Shown here: positions 16,752 through 24,591 of the stretch, piece by piece
Position numbering within the stretch: position 1 is the stretch's first letter
How the letters are laid out: each line of letters begins with the position of its first letter
Program-made: the position numbers and the translations under genes
Notes under the pieces: model-generated
The model's database searches: none
The model's input: the letters and a program-made list of their open reading frames with translations, nothing else
What the model was told of the DNA's origin: nothing
From: Acidovorax sp. sic0104
Lineage (GTDB): Bacteria > Pseudomonadota > Gammaproteobacteria > Burkholderiales > Burkholderiaceae_C
Reading direction: 5' to 3'
Length of the DNA stretch: 64,000 nt
NCBI RefSeq assembly: GCF_019219095.1
Contig: NZ_JAHUWH010000013.1
Coordinates: 62,001-126,000, forward strand

Positions 16752-17654
16752 TCAGTCCGTGACGCCCGGCACCTGGCGCAGGTAGGCCTGCAGTGCGGCG
16801 ATGGCCTGGCGCACCTTGGCCGGCTGGGCGTCGCGCTGGGGCGTGACCGCCCAGATGTCCATGGTGCCGAACGACCAGTCCGGCAGCAGCTGCACCAGCC
16901 GCCCGGCCTGCAGCGCGTCGTGCGAGTCCATGCTGCCCACCAGCGCCAGGCCCAGCCCCGCCTCGCACATCTGCTGGATCGACAGCTGGTTGTTGCTGGC
17001 GATGCGCGGCTCCACCCGCAGCGCGCGGGGCTCGCCCGCAGGGCTGCGCAGGTCGATGACGAGGCCGCCGTTCTCGCGTGCAAAGCCCAGCCAGCTGTGC
17101 GCGAGCAAGGCGTCAGGGTGTTCGGGCCGGCCATGCGCCGCCACCCAGGCGGGGGATGCGCACAGCCGCCACTGCATGCCGCCCAGGCGGCGGGCGGCCC
17201 AGGTGGAGTCGGCCAGGCGGCCGTAGCGCACCGCCAGGTCGATGCGGGCATTGATCAGGTCGATGGTGGCGTCATCCACCAGCAGCCGCAGGCGCAGCGC
17301 CGGGTGCGCGGCCAGCAGGTCGCCCAGCGCGGGGGCGATGTGCCGCGCGAAGCCCACCGTGGCCGACAGCCGCAGCTCGCCGCTGGGCGCGTCGCGGGAT
17401 GCTGCCAGCTCGGCCCGCGCCTGCTCGGCCGCCGCCCACATGGCGGCGCAGCGCGCGTGGTAGCGCTGGCCGGCTTCGGTGAGCGCCAGTTTGCGTGTGG
17501 AACGGTGCAGCAGCGTTACCCCTCCATCGCTCTCGAGCTTGCGTACCTGCTGGCTTACCGCCGATGTGCTCATGCCCAGCGCCCGCGCTGCGCCGCTCAT
17601 CGAGCCATGCTGCACCACGGCGGCGAAAACCGCCATGCGTTTGAGGTCGTCCAT
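16752..17654 (-). CDS. LysR-family regulator of the divergent NAD(P)H-binding gene
   Basis: A 300-residue LysR regulator. The winged helix-turn-helix is at residues 1-60 (MAVFAAVVQHGSMSGAARALGMSTSAVSQQVRKLE), followed by the linker and the effector domain (GELRLSATVGFARHIAPALGDLL). It belongs to the group that often controls quinone- or electrophile-responsive reductases. It is divergent from the NAD(P)H-binding protein gene at 17779 with 124 bases between start codons, the classical arrangement for a LysR activator and its target. Confidence 0.92.
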   Translation of the reverse strand: MDDLKRMAVFAAVVQHGSMSGAARALGMSTSAVSQQVRKLESDGGVTLLHRSTRKLALTEAGQRYHARCAAMWAAAEQARAELAASRDAPSGELRLSATVGFARHIAPALGDLLAAHPALRLRLLVDDATIDLINARIDLAVRYGRLADSTWAARRLGGMQWRLCASPAWVAAHGRPEHPDALLAHSWLGFARENGGLVIDLRSPAGEPRALRVEPRIASNNQLSIQQMCEAGLGLALVGSMDSHDALQAGRLVQLLPDWSFGTMDIWAVTPQRDAQPAKVRQAIAALQAYLRQVPGVTD

Positions 17655-17666
17655 CCGTCAATCTGG

Positions 17667-17679
17667 CTTCATTGTGAAG
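17667..17679. promoter_or_regulatory. candidate LysR operator CTTCA-TTG-TGAAG
   Basis: A perfect 5+5 inverted repeat with a T-N11-A outline 13 bases upstream of the LysR start codon and inside the shared intergenic region. Confidence 0.45.
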
Positions 17680-17778
17680 TGGGGCTTCAAGGATAAGGCG
17701 TTTTATGGCCTCTACCGCGCACTTTGACAAGCCCCTATTCTCACTGCATCCCAACTTCTGACTTCAAGGACCATTCCC

Positions 17779-18420
17779 ATGAACATCGCCCTGATCGGTG
17801 CCACCGGCTTTGTCGGCTCGGCCGTGCTGGATGAACTGCTGCAGCGCGGCCACCGCGTGACCGTGCTGGCCCGCAATCCGGCCAAGTTGACTGCGCGTGA
17901 AGGCCTGACGGTCGTCGCGGCCGACGCCCAGGATGCCGGCCAGATCGCCAAGGCCGCTGCCGGCCATGACGCCGTGGTCAGTGCTTACAACCCCGGCTGG
18001 ACGGTGCCCGACATCCACGACCAGTTCCTCAAGGGCACGCGCGCCATCATTGATGGCACCAAGCAGGCGGGCGTGCGGCGCTTGCTGGTGGTGGGCGGTG
18101 CCGGCAGCCTGTTCGTCGCGCCCGGCGTGCAACTGGTGGACACGCCGGAGTTTCCGGCCGAATGGAAGCAGGGCGCGCTGGCCGCCCGCGAGGCCCTGAA
18201 CTGGATCCGCACGGAAAACACCCTGGACTGGACCTTCCTCTCGCCCCCCATCCTGCTGGCGCCCGGCGAGCGCACCGGCAAGTACCGCCTGGGCACCGAA
18301 GCGCCCCTGATGAACGGCGAACAGCCCGGCGGCATCAGCGTGAAGGACCTGGCCGTGGCAATCGCCGACGAACTGGAAGCCCCGCGCCACGTGCAGCAGC
18401 GGTTCACCGTGGCGCATTGA
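17779..18420 (+). CDS. NAD(P)H-binding oxidoreductase-like protein
   Basis: A 213-residue atypical SDR. MNIALIGATGFVGSAVLDEL holds the GxxGxxG dinucleotide motif and VTVLARNPAKL follows the second strand. RRLLVVGGAGSLFV and LDWTFLSPPILLAPGERTGKYR are features of the NAD(P)H-binding/NmrA-like family (COG2910-type). Members are reductases or redox sensors. ATG 17779 follows TTCAAGGACCATTCCC, with AGGA as ribosome site. It is probably activated by the divergent LysR protein. Confidence 0.9.
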   Translation: MNIALIGATGFVGSAVLDELLQRGHRVTVLARNPAKLTAREGLTVVAADAQDAGQIAKAAAGHDAVVSAYNPGWTVPDIHDQFLKGTRAIIDGTKQAGVRRLLVVGGAGSLFVAPGVQLVDTPEFPAEWKQGALAAREALNWIRTENTLDWTFLSPPILLAPGERTGKYRLGTEAPLMNGEQPGGISVKDLAVAIADELEAPRHVQQRFTVAH

Positions 18421-18678
18421 GCAATGTAGGCGCCGGGACCCGGCAGCGCCACTGCGTGGAGCGACCGGGTGCTCACGGGGATTGAAAAGCGCTTGTCCTA
18501 CAGAGCGCTAACCTGCAGCAGCGGCACGATATGTCGGAGGCGGTAAAAAATTGCAAGAAGACTCCAACGGCTGCCCGAACCTCGTGGCTGGACGCCAGTG
18601 CCAGAGTGTCCACGCGCGGTCGGTGTACTGGGGGCGGCTTGCACAGTCCGCCGGCAACCCAGTGCTTTCGGAGTCCCT

Positions 18679-19311
18679 GTGCACACTCTTTCTTTGCCGA
18701 ACGCTCGGCACACCCCCTTTTCAACCCGCTCGCCCGCACTCCAGCGCTCATGGCGCCGGCTGGTGCCATGCGCCTTGGCGGCTGCGCTTGGCTTGGCATC
18801 CGCCATGGCCGACGCGCAGCAGGCGCCGCCGGAGCCGCGCCGTATGTTCATCGACGGGGCCCGCGCAGCAGGGGATGTGGGCCTGGCATCGTTCGGGGTG
18901 CAGCTGCCATGGGACTGGCGCCGGTCGTTTCTCGGGGGCGCTCTCTCGGGGCATTGGGACGCGCACATCGCGCACTGGCGGGCCCCGGCGGGCACGGCAG
19001 CGTCCGAGCGGCGGAGTTGGACCCAGCTGGCGCTGGTGCCCACGCTGCGTCTGCGCTTTGATGGCGGGCGGTCCGCGTGGTTCATGGAAGGGGGCATCGG
19101 CGTGTCGGTGCTCGACGGGCACTACGCCACACGCCATAAGACCTTCAGCACGCGCTTCAACTTCACCGACCACCAAGGCGTCGGCTTCAACTTCGGCGCG
19201 CGCCGGCAGCACGAGGTGATGCTCATCGTGCGGCATGTCTCCAACGGTGGCATCCGCAAGCCCAATCCTGGCGAGGACTTCGTGCAGCTGCGCTACGGCT
19301 TGGCGTTTTGA
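18679..19311 (+). CDS. pagL: PagL-like lipid A 3-O-deacylase (acyloxyacyl hydrolase)
   Basis: Outer-membrane beta-barrel esterase family that removes the 3-O acyl chain from lipid A. The mature part contains repeated amphipathic strands (RSFLGGALSGHWDAHIAHW; SWTQLALVPTLRLRF; WFMEGGIGVSVLDG; FNFTDHQGVGFNFG) and the catalytic pattern RHVSNGGIRKPNPGED, with the His-x-Ser pair and a nearby acidic residue. It ends in an aromatic residue (YGLAF), as expected for an outer-membrane barrel. The start is uncertain: the frame is open from 18598; GTG 18679 is my choice. The signal segment is WRRLVPCALAAALGLASAMADA. Confidence 0.82.
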   Translation: MHTLSLPNARHTPFSTRSPALQRSWRRLVPCALAAALGLASAMADAQQAPPEPRRMFIDGARAAGDVGLASFGVQLPWDWRRSFLGGALSGHWDAHIAHWRAPAGTAASERRSWTQLALVPTLRLRFDGGRSAWFMEGGIGVSVLDGHYATRHKTFSTRFNFTDHQGVGFNFGARRQHEVMLIVRHVSNGGIRKPNPGEDFVQLRYGLAF

Positions 19312-19323
19312 GTCACAACGATT

Positions 19324-19382
19324 GCTCTATTTTTGATAGCTATTGGCGCTTTGTCAGAAAGCATTGAAAGGCGTTTTGAAGG
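19324..19382 (+). repeat. GCTAT/GCGCTT dispersed repeat, copy 3
   Basis: GCTCTATTTTTGATAGCTATTGGCGCTTTG followed by an AAGC mirror and GGCGTTTTGAA tail, between the convergent pagL-like and FAH hydrolase genes. Confidence 0.75.
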
Positions 19383-19414
19383 GGAAACGCCCCCGCCGCA
19401 CTCGGCCTGCCGGC

Positions 19415-20278
19415 TCAGCCGTCGATCAGCTTCGGGTCCCACGCGAACACGGTCTGCTCCTGCTCGCCCAGCTTCTCGATGCCCAGGCGCATGACGTCGC
19501 CGGGCTTGAGGAACTGCGCCGCAGGCTTCTTGCCCATGCCCACGCCGGGGGGAGTGCCGGTGGTGATCAGGTCGCCGGGCTCGAGCGTCATGAAGCGGCT
19601 CAGGTAGCTCACCAGCTGCGCCACGGTGAAGATCATCGTGCGGGTGTTGCCGGTCTGCTGGCGCTCGCCGTTGACGTCCAGCCACATGCCCAGGTTCTGC
19701 GGGTCGCCCACTTCGTCGGCGGTCACCAGCCAGGGGCCGATGGGGCCGAAGGTGTCGCAGCCCTTGCCCTTGTCCCAGGTGCCGCCGCGCTCCAGCTGGT
19801 ACTCGCGCTCGGAGATGTCGTTGATGGTGCAGTAGCCGGCCACGTGCTGCAGTGCGTCCGCCTCGCTCACGTAGCGGGCGCGCGTGCCGATCACCACGCC
19901 CAGTTCCACCTCCCAGTCGGATTTGACCGAGCCTTGTGGCAGCACCACGGGGTGGTTGCAGCCCACGGCGCAATCGACGGTCTTGGTGAAGACGATGGGC
20001 TCCTGCGGGATGGCCATACCCGCCTCGGCGGCGTGGTCGGCGTAGTTCAGGCCGATGGCAATGAACTTGCGCATTCCCGTCCACGGCACCGCCAGGCGTC
20101 CCGGGGGCACCACGGGCAGCGTGCCGGCGTCGATGGCGGCCAGCGCTGCCAGGCCCTGCGGTGCGAGGGTGGCGGGGCCGATGTCGGGCAGCACGCCGCA
20201 CAGGTCGCGCACCGTGCCATCAGTGTGCAGCAGGGCGGGTTTTTCATGGCCCTTGGGGCCGTGGCGAAGCAGCTTCAT
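19415..20278 (-). CDS. fumarylacetoacetate hydrolase-family enzyme, probable 2,4-diketo-3-deoxy sugar-acid hydrolase
   Basis: A 287-residue FAH-fold hydrolase. IGLNYADHAAE begins the catalytic domain near residue 78, DWEVELGVVIG and NDISEREYQ carry metal-binding acids, and TTGTPPGVGMG is the conserved loop. Enzymes of this subgroup hydrolyse 2,4-diketo-3-deoxy-L-fuconate to pyruvate and L-lactate. That role is supported by the adjacent SDR gene 58 bases upstream, which would make the diketo substrate. It is the last gene of a leftward cluster with TRAP transporter genes. ATG 20278 was preferred over the longer frame that overlaps the SDR gene. Confidence 0.88.
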   Translation of the reverse strand: MKLLRHGPKGHEKPALLHTDGTVRDLCGVLPDIGPATLAPQGLAALAAIDAGTLPVVPPGRLAVPWTGMRKFIAIGLNYADHAAEAGMAIPQEPIVFTKTVDCAVGCNHPVVLPQGSVKSDWEVELGVVIGTRARYVSEADALQHVAGYCTINDISEREYQLERGGTWDKGKGCDTFGPIGPWLVTADEVGDPQNLGMWLDVNGERQQTGNTRTMIFTVAQLVSYLSRFMTLEPGDLITTGTPPGVGMGKKPAAQFLKPGDVMRLGIEKLGEQEQTVFAWDPKLIDG

Positions 20279-20336
20279 GGTGTTTGCCGTGAGTGGTGGG
20301 GTGATTGGGGGGGAGAAACGCAGAGCGTAGATGAAA

Positions 20337-21092
20337 TCAGTTGGACCAGCCGCCGTCGATGACCTGGGCGGTGCCCGTGGTGAACGATGACTCGTCGCTC
20401 GCCAGGTACACGGCCAGCGCCGCGACCTCCTCGGCGCGGCCAAGGCGGCCCATGGGCTGGCGCTCGACAAAGCCGGCCTCGACGGCGGCCAGGCTCTGGC
20501 CGGTGGCGCGGGCCTGTGCGGTGATGCGGTCCTGCAGCGACGGCGACATCACGGTGCCCGGGCAGATGGCGTTGCAGCGGATGCCCTGGGCCACGAAATC
20601 GGCGGCCACCGACTTGGTCAGGCCCACGACCGCCGCCTTGGTGGTGCCGTAGACAAAACGCCGGGGCGCGCCCTTGATGCTCCCCGCCACCGAAGCAACA
20701 TTGATGATGGACCCTGCGCCGCGCTCCAGCATGCCGGGCAGGAACGCCCGGATGGTGCGAAATTGCGCGCGCACGTTCAGCTCGAACGCAAAGTCCCACT
20801 CATCGTCCGTGCAGTCGAGCAGGCTGCCCGCATGCACGAAGCCAGCGCCGTTGAAGAGCACGTCCACCGGCCCCACGGCCGCTGCGGCATCGCGCACGGC
20901 CCGGGCCTGTGTCACGTCCAGAACGCGGGTTTCACAGCCGGTGTCGGCGTGCAGGCTGGCCAGAGCGGCAGCGTTGATGTCGGTGGCGATCACGCGCGCG
21001 CCCTGGGCGGCGAAGGCGATGGCGGTGGCGCGCCCGATGCCCTGGCCGGCGGCGGTGAGAAACGCGGTCTTTCCTGCAAGTCGAAGTGTCAT
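20337..21092 (-). CDS. SDR dehydrogenase, probable 2-keto-3-deoxy-L-fuconate dehydrogenase
   Basis: A 251-residue classical SDR. KTAFLTAAGQGIGRATAIAFA has the cofactor motif (here AAGQGIG), VIATDIN the Asp that favours NAD over NADP, IINVASVAGS the catalytic serine and FVYGTTKAAVVGLTK the YxxxK pair. The C-terminus FTTGTAQVIDGGWSN is standard. The AAGQGIG variant and neighbourhood resemble 2-keto-3-deoxy-L-fuconate dehydrogenases, which oxidise C4 before hydrolytic cleavage by the FAH enzyme. The start is ATG 21092, giving the usual few residues before the first strand. Confidence 0.87.
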   Translation of the reverse strand: MTLRLAGKTAFLTAAGQGIGRATAIAFAAQGARVIATDINAAALASLHADTGCETRVLDVTQARAVRDAAAAVGPVDVLFNGAGFVHAGSLLDCTDDEWDFAFELNVRAQFRTIRAFLPGMLERGAGSIINVASVAGSIKGAPRRFVYGTTKAAVVGLTKSVAADFVAQGIRCNAICPGTVMSPSLQDRITAQARATGQSLAAVEAGFVERQPMGRLGRAEEVAALAVYLASDESSFTTGTAQVIDGGWSN

Positions 21093-21149
21093 GGTCGGAT
21101 GGGCGTGATAGGGGTTGAACAAGAGCGCTGCGTGGCGTGGGTGCATGCG

Positions 21150-22430
21150 TCAGCCAGTGAACCAGCGCAGCGGCGCCAGCACCGTTTGCGGGAACAGCAC
21201 CATGATGAACATCACCGCGAATTCGGCCGCCATGAAGGGCAGCACACCGCGCGTCACCTCGTCCATCTTCATGCGCCCCACGCCGGCCACCACGTTCAGG
21301 ATGGTGCCCACCGGCGGCGTGACCAGGCCGATGGAGTTGTTGATGATGAACAGCACGCCGAAGTACACCGGGTCGATGCCCGCGGCCTTGATCACGGGCA
21401 TCAGCACGGGAGTCAGGATCAGGATGGTGGGCGTCATGTCCATGGCCGTGCCCACCAGCATCACCAGCACCATGATCGCGATCAGCAGCAGCGTCTGGTT
21501 GCCCATGAAGGGCTTCAGAAGCTCCACCATCTGCGCGGGCAGGTTGGCCACGGTGATGAGCCACGACGACACCATGGCCGCAGCGACCAGGAACATCACC
21601 ACCGCCGTGGTCTTGGCGGCGGTGGTCAGGATGGGCAGCAGCGCGCGCAGCGGCAGCTCGCGGTAGATCACGCTCGCGACGAAAAGCGAGTACACGGCCG
21701 CCACCACGGCGGCCTCGGTCGGCGTGAAGACACCTATGCGCAGGCCCACCAGGATAAACACCGGCAAGGTCAGCGCCCATATCGACTCGCGCGCGGCGCG
21801 CCAGACTTCGACCGTGCTTTTCTTCTCGGGCAGGGCCAGCTTTTCCTTGCGGCCCACCCACCACCACGTCGCGGCCAAGCCCGCACCGATCATGATGCCG
21901 GGCACGATGCCCGCGATGAACAGCTTGCTGATCGACACGTTGGCCGCCACGCCGAAGATCACGAAGCCGATGGAGGGCGGAATGATGGGGCCGATGACCC
22001 CCGAGGCCGCGATCAGCCCGCCCGATACCTCCTTCTTGTGCCCGGCCTTGATCATCATCGGCAGCAGCAGCGCCGTGAGCGCTGCCGCATCGGCCACGGC
22101 CGAACCCGACAGCGACGACAGCAGGCACGCAGCGAGGATGACGACATAGCCCAGGCCGCCCTTCACATGCCCCACCAGGGCCAGCGCGAAGTTGACGATG
22201 CGCTGAGACAGCCCGCCCACGTTCATGATTTCGCCGGCCAGCATGAAGAAGGGCACGGCAAGCAGCGGAAAGCTGTCGGCGCCGTTGATGAAGTTCTGCG
22301 CGAGGATCTGTGCGTCGAACAGGTCCAGCTGCCACATCAAGGCGACGCCGCTGGCCAGCAATGCATAGGCGATGGGGATGCCCAAGGCCATGGCGCCGAT
22401 CAGGCTGCCCAGGAAAATCAGCACGGTCAT
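21150..22430 (-). CDS. dctM: TRAP transporter large permease DctM
   Basis: A 426-residue integral membrane protein with at least eleven hydrophobic helices, starting MTVLIFLGSLIGAMALGIPIAYALL. The DctM hallmarks SGSAVADAAALTALLLPMM, GVIGPIIPPSIGFVIFG and INNSIGLVTPPVGTILNVVAGV are all present. It forms the sodium-coupled membrane channel of a TRAP carrier with DctQ (29 bases upstream) and the DctP receptor at 26598. The likely cargo is the sugar acid degraded by neighbouring enzymes. Confidence 0.95.
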   Translation of the reverse strand: MTVLIFLGSLIGAMALGIPIAYALLASGVALMWQLDLFDAQILAQNFINGADSFPLLAVPFFMLAGEIMNVGGLSQRIVNFALALVGHVKGGLGYVVILAACLLSSLSGSAVADAAALTALLLPMMIKAGHKKEVSGGLIAASGVIGPIIPPSIGFVIFGVAANVSISKLFIAGIVPGIMIGAGLAATWWWVGRKEKLALPEKKSTVEVWRAARESIWALTLPVFILVGLRIGVFTPTEAAVVAAVYSLFVASVIYRELPLRALLPILTTAAKTTAVVMFLVAAAMVSSWLITVANLPAQMVELLKPFMGNQTLLLIAIMVLVMLVGTAMDMTPTILILTPVLMPVIKAAGIDPVYFGVLFIINNSIGLVTPPVGTILNVVAGVGRMKMDEVTRGVLPFMAAEFAVMFIMVLFPQTVLAPLRWFTG

Positions 22431-22459
22431 GTTGTTGTCTCCGTTCTTTTTGTGCCGTC

Positions 22460-23065
22460 TCAGGATCCGCGGTCGCTGCGTGGCGGTGTCTGGCCCGACG
22501 CCTGCGCAGCCGCGTTCTCGCGCGCCAGCTCGGCCTGCAGCGCCTCGAGTTCGGCCTGCTCTTCGGATTCCTTGACCATCACCAGCTCGTCTTCGCTGGC
22601 CTTGCCGGTCACCACGCGCAGCAGCTGCAACACCAGCAGGAAACCGGCGCACACCGAAAACACCACACCCGAGGCGTAGAAGATGGCCATCGACGCGCCG
22701 GTGACCGGGGCCTCGACGTCCCAATTGATCTGCGTCTGCTTCCAACTGCCGTCGAAGAACAGCCAGGTGATGTAGAGCATCAACACGTGGCCCGCCACCA
22801 TGCAGGCCTTCTTGCCCCGCACAGGCAGGCGCGACACCAGCATGTCCGTGCCCAGGTGCGCGTTTTCCTTGATGGCAGCGACACCGCCCAGGAAGGTGAT
22901 CCAGACGAAGAGCCAGCGCGACAGCTCCTCGCTGACCGTGATACCCGAGTTGAAGGCATAGCGCAGCACGACGTTGCCAAAGACCAGCACCACCATCACG
23001 CCCAGCGCCAGCGCGATGAAGAGGTTGATGGCCCGCACGTAGCGGTCGATGAGGGTGTTGAGCAT
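22460..23065 (-). CDS. dctQ: TRAP transporter small permease DctQ
   Basis: A 201-residue membrane protein with four helices: INLFIALALGVMVVLVFGNVVLRY, the LSRWLFVWITFLGG segment typical of DctQ, ACMVAGHVLMLYITWLFF, and SMAIFYASGVVFSVCAGFLLVLQLL. The last 45 residues are an unusually long Glu/Ala/Gln-rich cytoplasmic tail (ESEEQAELEALQAELAREN). It is co-directional with dctM. Confidence 0.92.
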   Translation of the reverse strand: MLNTLIDRYVRAINLFIALALGVMVVLVFGNVVLRYAFNSGITVSEELSRWLFVWITFLGGVAAIKENAHLGTDMLVSRLPVRGKKACMVAGHVLMLYITWLFFDGSWKQTQINWDVEAPVTGASMAIFYASGVVFSVCAGFLLVLQLLRVVTGKASEDELVMVKESEEQAELEALQAELARENAAAQASGQTPPRSDRGS

Positions 23066-23126
23066 GGCGATCTCCGGAGACGGTGGTTTTTGCGGCGGGC
23101 GGTTGCAGGGTCTGGTTGCTGCGCGC

Positions 23127-24356
23127 TCACAGCGCCGCGCCTTGCAGTAGCCCCCGCGCAGCCAGGTTGCTGATGAATGCCCGCAGGCCGAATCGCCAGG
23201 GCGGCGCCGTCTCGCTGTGCGTCACGGTGTTGTGCAGCGCGCCCAGCCAGGCGCTCTGGATGGTGACCACGTCGCCCAGCTTGTGGGTGAAGCCGCCGCC
23301 GGGCTGGTCGCGGTCTTCGATGGGCGCGAACAGCGTGCCCAGGAAGAGCATGAAGCCGTCCGGGTACTGGTGCGCGGCCAGCGTCTGGGCCACCAGGTCT
23401 GCCGGGTCGCGGCTGATGCTGGCCATGGTGTTGATGCCGCGCAGCGTGAAGCCGTCGGTGCCCGCCACGCGCAGGTGCACCGTCTCGCGGCGCACATCGG
23501 CCAGGCCGAAGTCCGCGTCGAACAGCCGGATGAACGGGCCGATGGCGCACGAAGCGTTGTTGTCCTTGGCCTTGCCCAGCAGCAGCGCGCTGCGGCCCTC
23601 GATGTCGCGCAGGTTCACGTCGTTGCCCAGCGTGGCGCCCACGATGTCACCCCGGCTGTTGACCGCCAGCACCACCTCGGGCTCGGGGTTGTTCCACGCC
23701 GAATCCGCGCGGATGCCGATGTCCTCGCCCGTGCCCACTGACGCGAGAACCGGGGCCTTGGTGAAGACCTCCGCGTCGGGGCCGATGCCCACTTCGAGGT
23801 ACTGAGACCACAGGCCTTTCGCCTGCAGCAATGCCTTGAGTTCCATCGCCTCCGGCGAGCCCGGGCGGATGTTGGCCAGGTTCTCTCCGATCAGCCCGAC
23901 CACCTGGTTGCGCAAGGCCTGCGCACGGCTGGCGTCGCCCCGGGCCTGCTCTTCGATCACCCGCTCGATCAGGCTGGCCGCGAAGGTCACGCCTGCGGCC
24001 TTGACCACCTGCAGGTCGCAGGGAGCGAGCAGCCAGGGGCGCGTGGCATCGCGTGTGCCCGGCAGGCTGTGGCCCAGCAACTCGTCCACGCTGCACAAGT
24101 ACTGGCCTGGCGCAGCACGTGCCGCATCGGCGGGGGCCGGGGTGTCGAGCAGCGTGCTCATGGTGGGGTAATGGCGGCTCAGGTCGAACACGCCGTCGGT
24201 GCGCAGGGCGATCACTGCGGGGCCCGGCACATCGCCGGGCACCCAGGCGCGGCCGACCAGCGTGCCGGCCAGGCCGTCCTCGGGGAGGGTGTCGCGGGGC
24301 AGGGCTGGCGCTTGCGTCGCCCGTTGTGGGGCAGCGGATGCGGAGGTGTCGCTCAT
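23127..24356 (-). CDS. second FAH-family enzyme, probable 2-keto-3-deoxy-pentonate dehydratase type
   Basis: A 409-residue protein with a C-terminal FAH-like domain. AAGVTFAASLIERVIEEQ near residue 120, WNNPEPEVVLAVNSRGDIVGATLGNDVNLRDIEGRSALLL and KAKDNNASCAIGPFIRLF are conserved landmarks; NPEPEV holds the metal-binding glutamates. This subgroup acts on 2-keto-3-deoxy sugar acids in non-phosphorylative pentose or deoxyhexose pathways, releasing alpha-ketoglutarate semialdehyde or related products. The reaction here is inferred from the neighbouring IlvD/Edd dehydratase and TRAP genes. ATG 24356 follows a weak GAAGGAATCC-type ribosome site. Confidence 0.8.
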   Translation of the reverse strand: MSDTSASAAPQRATQAPALPRDTLPEDGLAGTLVGRAWVPGDVPGPAVIALRTDGVFDLSRHYPTMSTLLDTPAPADAARAAPGQYLCSVDELLGHSLPGTRDATRPWLLAPCDLQVVKAAGVTFAASLIERVIEEQARGDASRAQALRNQVVGLIGENLANIRPGSPEAMELKALLQAKGLWSQYLEVGIGPDAEVFTKAPVLASVGTGEDIGIRADSAWNNPEPEVVLAVNSRGDIVGATLGNDVNLRDIEGRSALLLGKAKDNNASCAIGPFIRLFDADFGLADVRRETVHLRVAGTDGFTLRGINTMASISRDPADLVAQTLAAHQYPDGFMLFLGTLFAPIEDRDQPGGGFTHKLGDVVTIQSAWLGALHNTVTHSETAPPWRFGLRAFISNLAARGLLQGAAL

Positions 24357-24460
24357 TGGATTCCTTGAAGAAAAGTTCTCGTGCTGTGCTCGATGTGTTC
24401 ACGGTCGCGGCTTGGTGAGGGTTGCGCCAGATGTTCGGCATCCAGTCCCTGCATCACCCC

Positions 24461-24530
24461 CCATCCGTTCACGTTGAGCTTGTCGAAACGCTGCGCAAGG
24501 CCTCGACAGGCTCAGCCCGAACGGGTGGGG
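24461..24530. repeat. REP-like inverted pair between FAH and dehydratase genes
   Basis: Left arm CCATCCGTTCACGTTGAGCT, right arm GACAGGCTCAGCCCGAACGG, separated by about 20 bases that include CGCTGCGCAAGGC. The arms are nearly complementary and would fold into a stable stem in the operon mRNA. Confidence 0.75.
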
Positions 24531-24591
24531 CCGAGTTGGATGTGGAGTGGCGGTGGGTATGAGGTCACACGCTTTGCACCGCACGCCCCCA

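Noticed and set aside
18487..18510. Possible ninth copy of the GCTAT element
   Set aside because: Only the AGCGCTTGTCC...GAGCGCT core is present; the A/T-rich start and the tail are not recognisable, so it is not counted.
20763..22679. A His/Gln-rich 638-codon rightward open frame opposite the SDR and dctM genes
   Set aside because: Antisense to two genes with clear motifs; the histidines come from the complement of ATG and GTG codons.
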